Below, in pieces: positions 1-15,018 of a stretch of DNA of 32,500 nucleotides (its first letter is position 1; the number at the start of each line of letters is the position of its first letter). The notes under the pieces were generated by a model that saw nothing but the letters and a program-made list of their open reading frames with translations, ran no database searches and was not told the origin of the DNA. A program made the position numbers and the translations under genes. The stretch covers positions 20,001 through 52,500 of the forward strand of contig SEYY01018653.1 of assembly GCA_009176605.1 (NCBI GenBank). The letters are read 5' to 3'. The stretch is from Armadillidium nasatum. Lineage: Eukaryota > Arthropoda > Malacostraca > Isopoda > Armadillidiidae.

Positions 1-2403
<2,403 letters not shown>

Positions 2404-2959
2404 CAGAAGCTATATATAGATTGCTTAGTTTTAAATAGTTCTGCGGACCGGCAAAGATACCTACCGAAAGTAAGCAGGATAGGGTCACTTATTCGTCCCC
2501 TCGTTAGCAGTACGCAGCTGACTGGGAGCAATCAACTGCGTCGTGAGAGTTACCAACTCTCACTTTAGTTATTTTCACACGGTGTCGCGGTTTATTCTGA
2601 ATGTCGCGTAATTCAGCACGTGTGAACAACATCGCTAGGAAGCTGTGACCAGAGAGTCGAGAACAGGTATTCGTACTTTAAAACAATAATAATTTATAAA
2701 AATACTTCGGTATTGCAATTTTTTTCTATATTTTACCTCTTAACTAACTACTATTACCACCACCATTTTGATCGTATACTTACTCTACGATCATTACCCA
2801 AGAAAATCTTCACTAGACGCGGAGTTCTTATCCCCGAACAGTTAGGAGGGGACCCGACTTCTCAGTGTACTAAAGGCCACACTTGCAAAAGCCTCTATGT
2901 AGGCGGGCATAAAAGCCCGTTGATTGAAAGCTTATGGCTTTGTTTGAACTTATCTTCAG
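2404..2959. other. Region upstream of the R2-like ORF, no gene seen
   Basis: GC-richer DNA to about 2660, then AT-rich with a GC-richer patch at 2818-2935. By position this could be the 5' untranslated region of the minus-strand R2-like copy. I see no coding frame and no 28S rRNA sequence. Confidence 0.4.
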
Positions 2960-3395
2960 TAGTTTATGAATCACATAATTCTTATAATTTCCTTAATATA
3001 ACAATATAAGTAATATAAATTAAATAATAATTGTATAAAGAAATCAATAAAATAAGCCCAATATTTTGGCAGAGGGTTTAATATAGCAGATTCGGTTTTG
3101 TTTTATAAATGCACACAAATCTAATAATTTCTATAATTTAATAATATCCGTAATATAAGCTGATAAATAATAAATGTATAAAGAAATCAATAAAATAAAC
3201 AAGCCAGATAATTTGGCAGCAGATTTAGTCACCAGATTGTTTAATTATGATTCAGTCTATTGGGCAAGAGTCCAGACATTTCTTATAATGTTAGCATAAA
3301 ACAATAAGTAAAATATAATGAAGAAATAAATATATAAAGAAATTAATAAAATGAAATAAAATAATTCTTGGGCAACAATTTATTCTCATTTGTTT
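2960..3395. repeat. Degenerate tandem repeat, about 143-156 bp period, three units
   Basis: A shared core reading tataaagaaat(c/t)aataaaat occurs at about 3033, 3176 and 3332. Around it are similar AT-rich flanks (taatataa, aaataata) and trailing segments with ggca and ttta. The spacings are about 143 and 156 bp. The array lies between the C-terminal R2-like piece and the N-terminal R2-like piece, where a 3' untranslated region of the former would sit. Confidence 0.6.
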
Positions 3396-3451
3396 AAATT
3401 TCTCATTTCTCAAGGGGCCTCAGTAAAACGCGTCCATAAACTTCCAAACAT

Positions 3452-4300
3452 CTACAATGTCACTGTGGGCTGGTTCACATCTGGCAGGAGTCTTAAACCA
3501 GAAAAGACCCCCAACCTCTGTCCAACATTATTGGCTGATTGCGGACTATACCAACGGCCGACTGCAGCTCTAAAGAATCTTAAGATTTTCGCAGATCGCT
3601 CCAGGTTTCTCACTTCCATCTGCTTAATAAATGAAGATATTTCCAATTGTTTAAGCAGTGAGACACTTCGAGGGGACATGTCCCCTCTCCAATTCATAAC
3701 CAGTGCCGCCACTTCAGTTGAGGCTGCCCCGATCTTGCGGACACCCATTGACGTATCTCCGGTGTATCGTAGTAACGGCACTTGAGATCGTATACCACAT
3801 TCATATCCACGCCATGAGCATATGCTGCTATTGTATGTTGCACCCAGGCCTGGCGGCCCTTTCAGGCCACCAGATCAGGACGCCTAATTCCATCTCTTAT
3901 TAGAACAGTCGGTTCCAGAGGACCGCGAATCCTCTAGCCTCCAAAGCTTGCCTCATCTAATCATTTACTGGATTATGCCTCTCACCCGAATTCTCGCGAC
4001 AGACGGACACTCTTGAAGGATATGCCCAGGGATTCCACCCTGGGGCACCCCAAATCGCAGACTATTTTGCTGATGATGCGAGCGCCCTCTCGCTGCCCTC
4101 TCCTTCGTATTCATAAAACCAAGTCTTATTTTAATTGCGTCCACATAGGTGGATCCAAGTATCATACGGAACCCATCTTTTACCCAGGAGTGACATCCAG
4201 GCTGCCGGCGGGACTTGCCCAGCCCCAGGCCATCACAGAATTGTCATTAGAGATCTGCGAGGTCGGCTCGAGGCCGGAACTTGAATGTTCCAATGTGGAA
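3452..4300 (-). pseudogene. R2-like C-terminal domain: zinc knuckle and RLE endonuclease, broken
   Basis: C-terminal third of an R2-clade ORF. In protein order (4300 downward) I read DGLGLGKS and HSWVKDGF, then YVDAIKIR, a TKERAARGR stretch, and GHILQECPSVARIR, which is the CCHC zinc-knuckle region with its first cysteines lost. Next comes the restriction-like endonuclease, with RRPDLVA near 3860-3880, VYDLKCRYYDTPEIRQW near 3760-3800, and the family's tail NWRGDMSP (3680-3700) with LERSAKILRFFR. The PD of the endonuclease is kept. The Asp expected in the following strand reads as His (WVQHTI), and there are in-frame stops near 3858 and 3940 and frame changes near 3715 and 3900. It would supply target cleavage for R2-type retrotransposition. 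Its start matches, within perhaps ten residues, the point where the piece at 125-2403 stops. It may be the other half of the same family or of a tandem neighbour. Confidence 0.82.
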
Positions 4301-4655
4301 ACCTGTATAGGCAGCTTTTCTAGATGTTTTATTAGATTTTTTTTATTATTCCTGTCGTTCCCACGATAACTGGGACTATTTCAATTCGGTCTATGTTCCA
4401 AATTCTACGTAGTTCATATTTAAGTCTTTGATATTTCATTTCTTTCTCTCACATAAGCCGAGACACCCACATCCCAAGGGACTCCAACCTCTATTATCAT
4501 ACAACTATTTTCCTGTTTGTTGTGGACGACTATATCTGGTTGTTATTTGTAACATGAGCGTCTGTTGGGATATTTTTATAATCGTAGAGAAGTAATAATC
4601 TATTGTTTTCTTCTATATTGTTCGGGTTGTGTTCCCATTGTTTGTTTGTATTCAA
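4301..4655 (-). pseudogene. RLE-type endonuclease tail of a second non-LTR element
   Basis: A separate minus-strand fragment with the C-terminal pattern of RLE-bearing non-LTR retrotransposons of the Dong/R4/Hero kind. It reads LLLLYDYKNIPTDAHV, then a stop, then PDIVVHN (near 4525), CMIIEVGVPWD (near 4485), KYQRLKYELRRIW (near 4420), VPVIVGTTGIIKK (near 4355) and a final LIKHLEKLP. The catalytic PD, the hydrophobic-E/D-V strand and the downstream lysine and KY are all visible. A frame change falls near 4440 and another at an A run near 4345. The family assignment is from motif layout only. It directly precedes the R2-like C-terminal piece, so one element probably inserted next to the other. 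Confidence 0.68.
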
Positions 4656-5009
<354 letters not shown>

Positions 5010-5177
5010 GTACATAGGTATATTCATCTATTCTTGAAATTTATTAATTTTAACAAAAACAATATATACAAACGACATCGAAACTATTTTTTATCATAAA
5101 GCCTAACATTAAACAAATAATTTTTGTCCGATCATGTTGCATATAGTGAAAACCACAAGCATAAATTCATTTGGCAA

Positions 5178-6480
<1,303 letters not shown>

Positions 6481-6780
6481 GAGAACATTGTACTGTTTGA
6501 ACATTCTCGCCTCCGAATCACAGCATCCAATCCTCCGAATGGAATCCCAGGCTCCCCTAGGGGTAGCCAACAGGCAGCCTCGGGAGTCCATACCTCAACC
6601 TGCCGAGAGAACCCTGCATCGCTCTTCCTAACAATCCTCTTTGTTGGTAAGAATACAAACTCAGATTTCGCATGGTTAACGAGCTATCATCTGCAGATAG
6701 TCCCGTCACTTGTACTTCACCGCCATCTCGGCCCATTCCAGTACTGGAGTCATATCATATTACTTTAACTATGTTCAGTA
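6481..6780. other. GC-richer island, unidentified repeat remnant
   Basis: An abrupt GC-rich patch in AT-rich surroundings. Read on the minus strand it stays open from about 6760 to 6560 without a stop and contains LRYGLPRLPVGYP. I do not recognise the family. It lies just downstream of the decayed recombinase-like ORF and could be its 3' part or a separate insertion. Confidence 0.3.
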
Positions 6781-8335
6781 TTAACTTATACCTGCTGCTT
6801 CTCCTCTTCCCTTTCTTCTACCTCTCTGTGGAAGTTTTCAAACTTGTCTAAAGGTGTCGATGGATCTTCCTTTTGCATAGGTTAAGTCAGTGTTTATGAT
6901 GAGTTTTCACTGAGTGACTCATCATGTGAGCGATATCTTCTGTTTGTTTGTGGTGGTGAACCGCGATCTCCGTTGCTACCTTTTTACGCATAAGTTTTGT
7001 ATGAAACCAGTAAGGTTTACTTTGGGAATATACACAGTTCCATGAAATTTTAAGTATTTTTGAAAATTTACCCAACTGCATTTTCTCATCATTTCAAGTA
7101 GAGAATATATGGTCAGTGTTGGTTACTTCTCTTCTGATATATACAGGAAGAAAATTAATATAACGATAAAAGGCTTCAACAAGAAGCGCATCCCAGAAAT
7201 AATGGGCTGTCAACCCAGCCATCGCAGTCTTCTGTACCAAGATGGAGATTTTTAAAATCGCATTCGGGTCTTTTTTGACTTTTTTTTTTTTTAATTATAA
7301 AACTCACATGCTCAACCTTCAACTCTATAGCTTTGACGGTTCTTATATTTGTGTTTACAGTTAGCGCAGTCATCAGAAATCCTTTAAGTAAGGCTATTTG
7401 CCAGGACATTAAAGTTGTCATAGCCTTTTCAGTGATGTTAGTTTTCGCAGCTGCTTTGAATATTTCTAGTTTTTTGCGGTTTGGAGAATCGTACTCTCTC
7501 TAATATCAAGATTTTAAAAAATTTTCGTTTCTTTTAGTCATGGAATTTAACCACCTTTGTGCTAATTCCAATGTAAACAACTTTTACTTTTGTTTTTGAA
7601 GTATCAAGATACATCTTCTAGCCACATCATCTGTGATCGACCCCTAAGATCTTTAAAATACAAGAACTGCAAGAAACAGCACAGAATTGTGCCCAACTAA
7701 AGTTGTGCTGAGTATCTCGAGAACGTTTGTCTTCGGGTAATTTTTTTAAGTTATCGAAATCTGAAACACCTTCCATGATGCTTTGGTACAGAAAATTCTT
7801 TTAAGGTCTGAATTTTTCCAGGAATCTTATAAGTAATCCGCGAGAGTGATAAAAATTAACTTTAGTTTTTGAGATGACATTTTCAAATTCAAGTGTTTTT
7901 CCTGATGGCGTGTTCTTTTCATGGTTTTTAAATTTTTCAAAAATTAGCCTCTTTTTGAATTCTGAAAGTCTTTCCTGTCATTTTTTCTTTTGTTGCTTTG
8001 GTAGATATAATCTTTCTTCTATCAAATTTGTTTTTTAAAATTCTTTTAACAAGTGAAGATGTTTCTGATTCAGTTAGACTTGTGACTTGACGTGTTGGGA
8101 ACCACATTTAGTTTCGATTAGCATACTGGACATTGTAAATATTTTTTGTAGGAATTCACACTGACATCTGTGGGGAAGGGGTACCGAATATATCTATCCT
8201 TTTTTTTCCCTTCTATTTTTCTCACCATCATCTTGACCGTGCTAATGTATAAATTGCTGATTTCTTTGATTGTTTCATAATTAGATTTTTTAATTTCTTC
8301 GTCTACACCTTTTCCATTACTTGCTCCCCATATCT
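6781..8335 (-). pseudogene. Decayed ORF, possible tyrosine-recombinase (Crypton-like) element
   Basis: Successive minus-strand stretches read like one disrupted protein. From 8335 downward: an acidic/lysine-rich segment then YPFPTDVSVNSYKKYL with CPVC (near 8165-8200), a possible zinc-binding pair; LTESETSSLVKRIL; FENVISKTKVNFYHSRGLL (near 7840-7900); LPEDKRSRDTQHNF; RKKLEIFKAAAKTN (near 7455-7490); a hydrophobic ALLKGFLMTALTVN stretch with NIRTVKAIEL; LMRKKVATEIA and IAHMMSHSVKTHHKH (near 6895-6990); and a glutamate-rich tail. The last block has the spacing of the tyrosine-recombinase C-terminus (Arg, then His, then expected Tyr). The expected Tyr codon is replaced by a stop or frameshift. 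Frames change at least five times. The family call is tentative; that it was once coding is better supported. Confidence 0.4.
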
Positions 8336-9003
8336 ATTTGGGAGGGAAGCACCCAGATGGGTATGGAATACTCCAATGGGTTTGATGCTCGAAGTTAGCA
8401 AACTTTTTAATGAAAGCATCTCTTATGCGAGGCGGATTGAAGTTAGCTCGTCTCTAGCTTGAGGGAGCCTTAACCACTGCATGTATCGTGCAGTAGTCGG
8501 AGATCTTCAAGAGAGCAGTTTCCAGCAGAACCACTAAGAAGTCTCGATCCTGATCAAATACGATCACTAAGTGCAAACCAGCCACGAGAGTCGCCCTGCT
8601 AAATTAAAATTACAAAGAAACTTCCCAAGCCCAGCTCAGAGAGAGAGAGAGAGAGTTATAGTTACTCCTACCAAAGAGAGTCAAAGTTACTACTGCTATC
8701 AAGTTAGTCTGCAGGCCTTATATAGAGTCAACTACATCCTACCGCCTTTACCCGAAAAAGGCAACTTTTTATCTTCGGGTGGGCTCCCCCCCCCTCCCGA
8801 ACACAGGTAGGTGAGGGGGCTGTAGGTGTCAATGCGCTAGGCACGAGTACACTACCACTCCACTACTTCCCTTCACTCCGTAACAACCCGCGTGATACAT
8901 TCCCCAGATGTCTTGGAGGAGCCAACCGCTGCTCCAACCAAAGGGCCATTCCCGCAGCGCAGTTTGGGAGATCAATGGCCTGAGCAGGTAAACGCTGCTG
9001 TCC
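8336..9003. other. GC-richer unidentified region with a (GA)n run
   Basis: Moderately GC-rich sequence unlike its AT-rich flanks. It includes a (GA)n run at about 8638-8654, a TATA-like ttatatagag at about 8718, and a C run near 8785. It may be a terminal region of an unidentified retroelement. No convincing coding frame was found. Confidence 0.3.
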
Positions 9004-9327
9004 CAGACTACTACGACAGATTCCACAAGGGTTTACTTCATATGTAACATAGGTACACCACCCTCAATTATTTGGTTTCAAAGATTACAAAAGTGTTCTC
9101 GTCTTTCTATGAGTGATTCTGTTTCAGGAACTACCAAAGCTGCAGCCACCCACCGAATAACTAACAGACTACTACGACAGATTCCACAAGGGTTTACTTC
9201 ATATGTAACATAGGTACACCACCCTCAATTATTTGGTTTCAAAGATTACAAAAGTGTTCTCGTCTTTCTATGAGTGATTCTGTTTCATGAACTACCAAAG
9301 CTGCAGCCACCCACCGAATACTAACAG
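9004..9327. repeat. Recent tandem duplication, 161-bp unit, two copies
   Basis: The block starting cagactactacgacag at 9004 is repeated from 9165. The two copies differ, as far as I can see, by one substitution (cagg versus catg near 9127/9288) and one missing A near the end. The near identity means a very young duplication, or an assembly duplication. Confidence 0.95.
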
Positions 9328-9415
9328 GTCGACTTGGGGAAATCAGAATTGAACTCGTAGATTGACTGTGTAAGAGGAGTAGATTTTTTATCTGATGGAT
9401 GTATTGACATCCGTT

Positions 9416-10860
9416 CTCTTAACTAGAGCAACAGTTTCCAAAGCCTTCTGACTTCTTGATGTAATATGGTTGCAAACAACAACACAAATCATTTGAAAAT
9501 GTTTGATGTGAATAAACTAATTCCAGTGATGTCCCTTTCTTGAATAAATGTTTTATGTAGCTTTGGATGGACAGTTGGAGAGTTGTGATGAATTGAGGAT
9601 GTATAGTGAAGAAATTCCCTACTTCATGCCACCTGACATCTCCATCCATTCATCGATTACTCTTGACCAAAAAAGGTGCTTGGTCTTTGCCACTAAAAAC
9701 ATTCATGATCCTTTCATGAATGGGATCTGAAAATTCTGCATTGTTATTATTAGTCATTCAAGAGATCATCTGGGATTAGAATTTTCCTCTTAATCCATAA
9801 GTTGAGAACTATACCAATGTACTTATGTAACTCAATAGGAACCAACCTGCATAACATCAAAGAGCACTTGCTAAGATGATGGGTTTGACTCCACTTTCTC
9901 GCATCATCGTTGAGCTTCCTTGTGTATTCACCCTTGTGGTCACATTTTCTCCTTGACTCAATTACTTGTCTAGCATGATTTGATGACAAGTGAGGTTTAG
10001 CCTTTGGGTGAGTCATCGCTTCGTTCTGAATTTTCTCACAGATGATGCTTGAAAGCAGTTCTATGCTATATTGAACAAGTCTAGATGGCAAGTTTAATAC
10101 ATATATATCCCTTATCCCTGCATGTTGAGCTGTACACGAAAGGTCTGTAACTAATCGTCCTTGCAATTCACAATACTCAACTAGCTCATCAATTCTGTCA
10201 AAGGGACATACAGTAGTAAGCTTCCCATCTTTTATTCAACGCAATATCTCAGTTATTACTTTGGACTTCTTGCTCTTTTTGATGTTTTCCTTTCTATCTT
10301 TTCTTGGCAAGTTGTCAACAGGATCAGCTATACAGGTGGCATTTAATTAATGTTGCAATGGTTTTCAATGTTGTTGAACAGAGTCTTAAATAAAATTCAT
10401 CTTCACACTTTTGACTTTTTGTTTTTGAAATATGTTGAATAGCATATATGAAGAACTGATTCAAAAGAAGGACTTTTTTCTAAAGTAAAAAGATATTAAT
10501 AACTCAAACCTATCAAGGGAGTCTCCTGATTCTTCAGCATCATTCAATGGATTTGGATTAACCTCTCTCTGCTTACAAAGCATAACGAGATGATATTCAA
10601 TATAAGATTGATAGATAGTTCTTGGTCTAAAATCAAGTTTTGACAAGATTTTAGTAGGTCATCTAAAGTTTGGACTAGCAACAAATTGTTTCATGTATGC
10701 AAACCTTGCTAAAGTTACTGCTGCTTCTGTTTTTGCTTTATCTTCAATTGACAATGACAGGTAATGCATAGCATGTAAGAATGCAGAATTTGTTATTTTT
10801 CCAGTCATATGGTTGAATACCATCGCAACTGAAATGTCTAAAAAAAGAAAAGTAAAGAGT
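9416..10860 (-). pseudogene. Decayed coding region of unknown family
   Basis: Long stretches of protein-like sequence on the minus strand. From 10825 downward: AMVFNHMTGKITNSAFLHAM, EDKAKTEAAVTLARFAYMKQF, a stop, then SKLDFRPRTIYQSYIEYHLV, NPLNDAEESGDSLDRF (near 10500-10550), VLLLNQFFIYAIQHISK (near 10440-10480), CEDEFYLRLCSTTLKTIAT, a frame change, DPVDNLPRKDRKENIKK, VCPFDRIDELVEYC (near 10160-10210), a 138-residue open stretch ending at 9750 (LVTDLSCTAQHAGIRD at its start), then after two stops DPIHERIMNVFSGK and an open stretch to 9419. I do not recognise the family. A polypyrimidine run ending in TAG precedes the first block (near 10830-10860), like a splice acceptor. It could be a host pseudogene or a transposon ORF. 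Confidence 0.5.
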
Positions 10861-11804
10861 AATTAATGAAAATTAAAGGTAATGGTATCAAAAAGTAGCA
10901 CTCATTTCGAGAGAAGTTTTGGAATCATTCTCTCCCTTCCGGTCCTACGACGTCGAAGAAAATGTGGGTCATTTACAAAATTTGAAAAAGAAATGTTCAA
11001 AACCTTGCAGCTGAAAAAGTATGAATAAAATAAATTAAAAGAAAGAATTAAGAATCATGTTTAGTGCTTAACCGAATTTATTTTCAAACTAATCACTACT
11101 TAATGAAAATTGTGATATTTGAACAAGAGATTCTGTTCAAATATGTTTTTAAATTGGTAGCAATACGCGCCCAAACATCAGAACTGGAGAACATAGTATG
11201 TCGTCACCCCCAAGCTGAGAAACTTATGAAAATTTTTGAAAAAATATTTCTTAACAAAAACATCCAATGAGGAAAATTGCATTGCAACGGCTAAGAGCAC
11301 ACTAGCTAGGACAACCATACTACAACGAATAAGAGTAGATAAGGAGATCTGTTTTCAGCTCTCACCTATTTGGACTCAAAAACTGTGATGATGAGAAAGA
11401 AAGACCAGAGAAATGGGGTTGTGAATCAGGAGAGGAAAAAACTACCTACAAAGTATGTAGAAATATATGAAAGGTTTAGGGGTTGTAGGAAAGTTCAATA
11501 AATTTAAAGCCTACAAACTAAAAATTTTCCTTAAATTTGAAAAACGAAAATATTGACGGATACCTGCAAGAGAAGAAAAATTGGGAAAAATTCTAAAAAG
11601 GTTTTGGAAAAGAAGTCAGAAATTCGTTTCAGAAAAAAAAGAGAAGATAAACAATTCAGAATTTGTGAGATATAAGAAATGAGACTAGAGAAAATATAAA
11701 AGAACAAATAGGATATGTAAGTACCAAAATATAACATGACTATTATTAATTTATGACATAAAATAAAAAAAAACTCTCTCTAGTCCAGAAGTAGGATGAA
11801 AGAA
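10861..11804. other. AT-rich DNA without a recognisable gene
   Basis: Only short frames (68 codons at most) rich in Lys, Ile and Phe, as expected by chance in A/T-rich sequence. I see no domain, repeat or RNA gene. Confidence 0.6.
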
Positions 11805-14800
11805 GAGCTAACTCATCATCCTAGTTCTTTCCCTAGGCAACTCCATTTTGAATTTACTTGGTAAGGACCATACCAACCGCCTTATCTGTACTGCATTGCC
11901 AACCAAAGAGGACAGTGCAAGAGGCATACAGTCCTCCCAACGGATTCGAGGCGCTACATTCATATTTATGAACCATTCAGCAACCAATCCTACATTATAA
12001 GTTAGGTTTCCTGCAGGTATTCGATGCCAAGGCCAAATTGCTACGATATTATTAGCTGGCAAAGTTTGACCTGGTTGAAGACCCGTTTGGGGACTCAGGA
12101 CCTCAAAACCATTGGTGCCAAATAATAATTTTTAGTTCTAATGTTCTACGCCTGTAGCGTAGACCCAGTCGTTACCCGGAGTTAGAGAGACCGGATATTC
12201 ACTTTCCATAACAGGTCCGGCACACCCAGGGAAACACGTCTTTTCCATTGTTTATTTTTATTCCTCTGGTCATATTGCCAGACGCTGGGGTTACATAAGG
12301 AGCGTAGCGCAACAATATTTCGGAAGTGATTTGTTGATAATATACATCGGGGTATATAGACACAACGAGCCTCTCAACTCTTGCTATGGCTGCTCGATCA
12401 ATAAATATACTCATCCATGATCTTGGTTAAGAAATTGAAAAGTTATAGGGAGCTCATAGAGGTGGGAATGAGTCAAACGAACCCCCCTGTTTGTCATTAC
12501 CTCCATCAAGTCCAGGACCCATTTCTGGAAGTCATTCTCCATACGATTTCCTGAAAATGCTTCATTAAGCACCTCTGAAGGCCAAGGAGACAGTATGAAG
12601 TTGTTTTGAACGTAATTTTGCAGAGTCAAATAGTCCAATCCCACGTTGTGGAAAAACATGGAAAAGGCGAGTGCTAAAATTCGAAAACCTATTACACCAG
12701 AGATGTAATAGTGAAAGTCTTCTACAACAATCATCTTGGGCAAAGAGTAGGCGTTTGCGTGAACTTGCAATCCCATCGCTATACATGAAACTGATCGCAT
12801 ATCCGGAAACCGGCAAAAGACCATCATAACCATTAGACCTGCTTTCCGTCCACTCAATGTTTGGCTCTCGAACAATCTCAAACCCTGCCCAACTCTACAC
12901 ATGGAGTGCCTGTTCAGCATTTCCACGTAACCCCTCTGCTCTATCCTGTAAATTAATTGGGGTCAAGGGCCCTTTGGGGCTAACTAAACGGTTGCCGGTT
13001 CTATACCATAAGACGGAGCATATATCCTAAATTAGTTTACTCTCGTCTGCTTTTTCACCATTGATCGGTACAAATCAGATACTGCGAGTTCACGCAGCCG
13101 TACCAAATGTGAATATAAATAGTCACTTAGATGGTAAGGTGTACTATCAAAGTAGGTTTGGTTATCTCTAGTCACCTCCATAACCATGTTTGCCGGGTAA
13201 TTTTGAGTAGGCACAGGCCCACACCATTGGCAAAATTGAAATTAATGAATGTAACTGTCGATCATCATGTATGTTTCCAGGTGCCCGCCTAGGCAAAAGC
13301 ACGTTTATTTGCGTAATGCCGGGACTGACACCAGTGATCCGTTCCAGGTGAAATATTCCCTGTAAGGACCACCCCCATTCCCAGCCAAGTCCTCCACATC
13401 CAACCAAAGACCGATATTAAATAAAGGCAAGGGCGCAAACAATGCAATATAGAGTGCAAATAACTCCTGGCTGTTAGAATAATTTAACAATGTTGCTAGG
13501 TACAATCAATAAGTTTTGGACATCTTTTGGAACGGATGCAAGTGAGGTGTGAAATCTAATGGTACCTTTCGTTCTCTGTCCAGGTGCTTCCAGCCACGGG
13601 AAGCTGGGGTTATCCCCCCCACATCTCTCAGTTAGTATAGGTGATCTGTTGACCACAAGTCTTCTGTTTTGGGCTCCGTCTTCTACAATGCTTACCCAAG
13701 GTTGTATAGGAGTAGCTTGTCCTTCAAGGGGGCTCCACATACCTGCGTCAGTACGTCGCAGCAATAAAAAACCACCGTACATGGACATTTTTATATCAGT
13801 GAATCGTTTTGCATGTGGCATGCGTGTGCAAAACCAGCCACGGCCTGAATGTCTCGCTTTAGGAAACCCTCAACTAAAATATCTGCCCTTGCTGTTATTG
13901 TGGCTTCCCTCGAAGCCCATGACTTAGCTTCTTCCATGAGCTTTGATTCAGAAGTAGGAACTCCATCTCGGACACTATTGTCCGTGGCGTAGTGTAGCCA
14001 AGGAGTTCCTGATTGAGAAAGTATAGTGTATGCCGGTATTTGTTCATTGTTAGGATCAGCTCTTAGCACACACCCCCAAGTTCCCAGGGGGTAGCACCGA
14101 ACTGTTAAGTTATTAGCAGGTCTGCCGTCCGAAATAAAACCTCCACCTCCGGCTGTAGCATTTATTGCTTCTCCATCTTCATATCACACATCGTTGTTAA
14201 CAGGAACTCCAATGTCTAGCCCCCCTCCAGGTGGGGCCGCGCCGTCCGCTACTGCAGGCCAGGCTGCACCCGTGACGATGTTCAAATTTAAGTTTGTTTC
14301 ATTATCCATCTTGTAGGTTTACTCTTCATATCTGGGCTCCAGCAACTATCACTCCTGCTCCCAAACAATTATTAATGTTATCAAAATATTCTTGTGCTTG
14401 CGGGTTTAATATCAAGAAGGCAGAAAACATCCAAGGTTCAATTGGCCCAAGGGGAGCAGCGGCAAAGGTGCCACAGCTTGAGCAGCCTTGGGTCCTACAA
14501 AAGTGCGCGGGAGAATACTGCTCTCCTGAAAGGGCGTGGCTCTGTTAGCCTCAAATTGATTTATGTCTGTTTCTATGCGACCAACAGGGTTGCCGCTTCT
14601 TATAAGATCACCAGCAGGAGCGCCCCTATTGTCCTGGGATAATGAAATTATAGCCTGTCCGAATTTGTGGAGCCCACTATCGGGACCTGTCCCCTATTCT
14701 GTTTTAAAATTAGTGTCTGAAATTTTCTTAAGTGCCTCAACTTCTTCCATTCGTCGCATCGGTCTTGGCCCGGAATTAGCTTCAACCTCCCCATCGTCAA

Positions 14801-14860
14801 CTAGCTGACGCACCTAAGCATAGTTGTTCAGCTTGGGATTACTACTTGCTATCCCCGCCA
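11805..14860 (-). pseudogene. Endogenous viral element: totivirus-like capsid ORF, broken
   Basis: About 3 kb of minus-strand coding remnant, less AT-rich than its surroundings. The 5' part (14860-14400) has a 2A-like motif (EVEANSGP). From a Met at 14309 a long structural-protein-like sequence follows, about 830 codons in all, rich in Pro, Gly, Asn and aromatic residues; local words include NATAGGGGFISDGRP, NPSFPWLEAPGQR, PLFNIGLWLDVEDLAG, YLYSHLVRLREL, VGLDYLTLQNYVQ and IVAIWPWHRIP. Disablements: a stop near 14188, frame changes near 13805, 13500, 13330, 13210, 12412 and 12205, stops near 13032 and 12130. The last frame stops at 11808. Order (2A-like motif, then a roughly 900-residue capsid) and size are what is known for arthropod totivirus-like dsRNA viruses of the myonecrosis-virus group. 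No polymerase motif is present here. The virus family is inferred from architecture, not from an alignment; a retroelement gag-like source is less likely given length and lack of a zinc knuckle. Confidence 0.6.
14766..14801 (-). other. Degenerate 2A-like motif in the viral pseudogene
   Basis: The codons read DDGEVEANSGP. The 2A ribosome-skipping signature ends in D/E-x-E-x-N-P-G-P; here the first Pro of NPGP is Ser, so skipping would not be expected. Totivirus-like arthropod viruses are known to carry 2A-like motifs ahead of the capsid, which is why this short motif matters for the identification. Confidence 0.5.
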
Positions 14861-15018
14861 AATCTGGCTAATACTCAACAAACGGTAGGGTGATTGACTC
14901 ACGTGTTTGAGGGCGCCGGTTCGATCCACTTCGGGATCCTAGGTATATACTTCCTAGAAAGGTTCCTCTCCTCGAATAGGGCAATGCCCGTGAGATGTAA
15001 ACTTTTGTAAAAAAAAAA
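14857..15018 (+). mobile_element. tRNA-derived SINE, copy 1
   Basis: Contains a box-B-like ggcgccggttcgatcc (about 14932-14947), preceded by a weaker box-A region, then a conserved body (ctaggtatatac, gttcctctcctcgaatag, caatgcccgtgagat) and ends in a short A run at 15009-15018. The body and tail match two other places in this window. It abuts the 5' limit of the viral pseudogene. Confidence 0.75.

Noticed and set aside
2404-3400. 28S rDNA flanks of an R2 insertion
   Set aside because: No conserved 28S sequence is recognisable on either side of the R2-like pieces.
13559-14808. Plus-strand open frames over the viral pseudogene
   Set aside because: Antisense to the longer, overlapping minus-strand capsid-like frames; no recognisable content.
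11805-14860. A viral RNA polymerase in the same insertion
   Set aside because: I looked for a GDD-type polymerase block next to the capsid-like region and saw none within the window.
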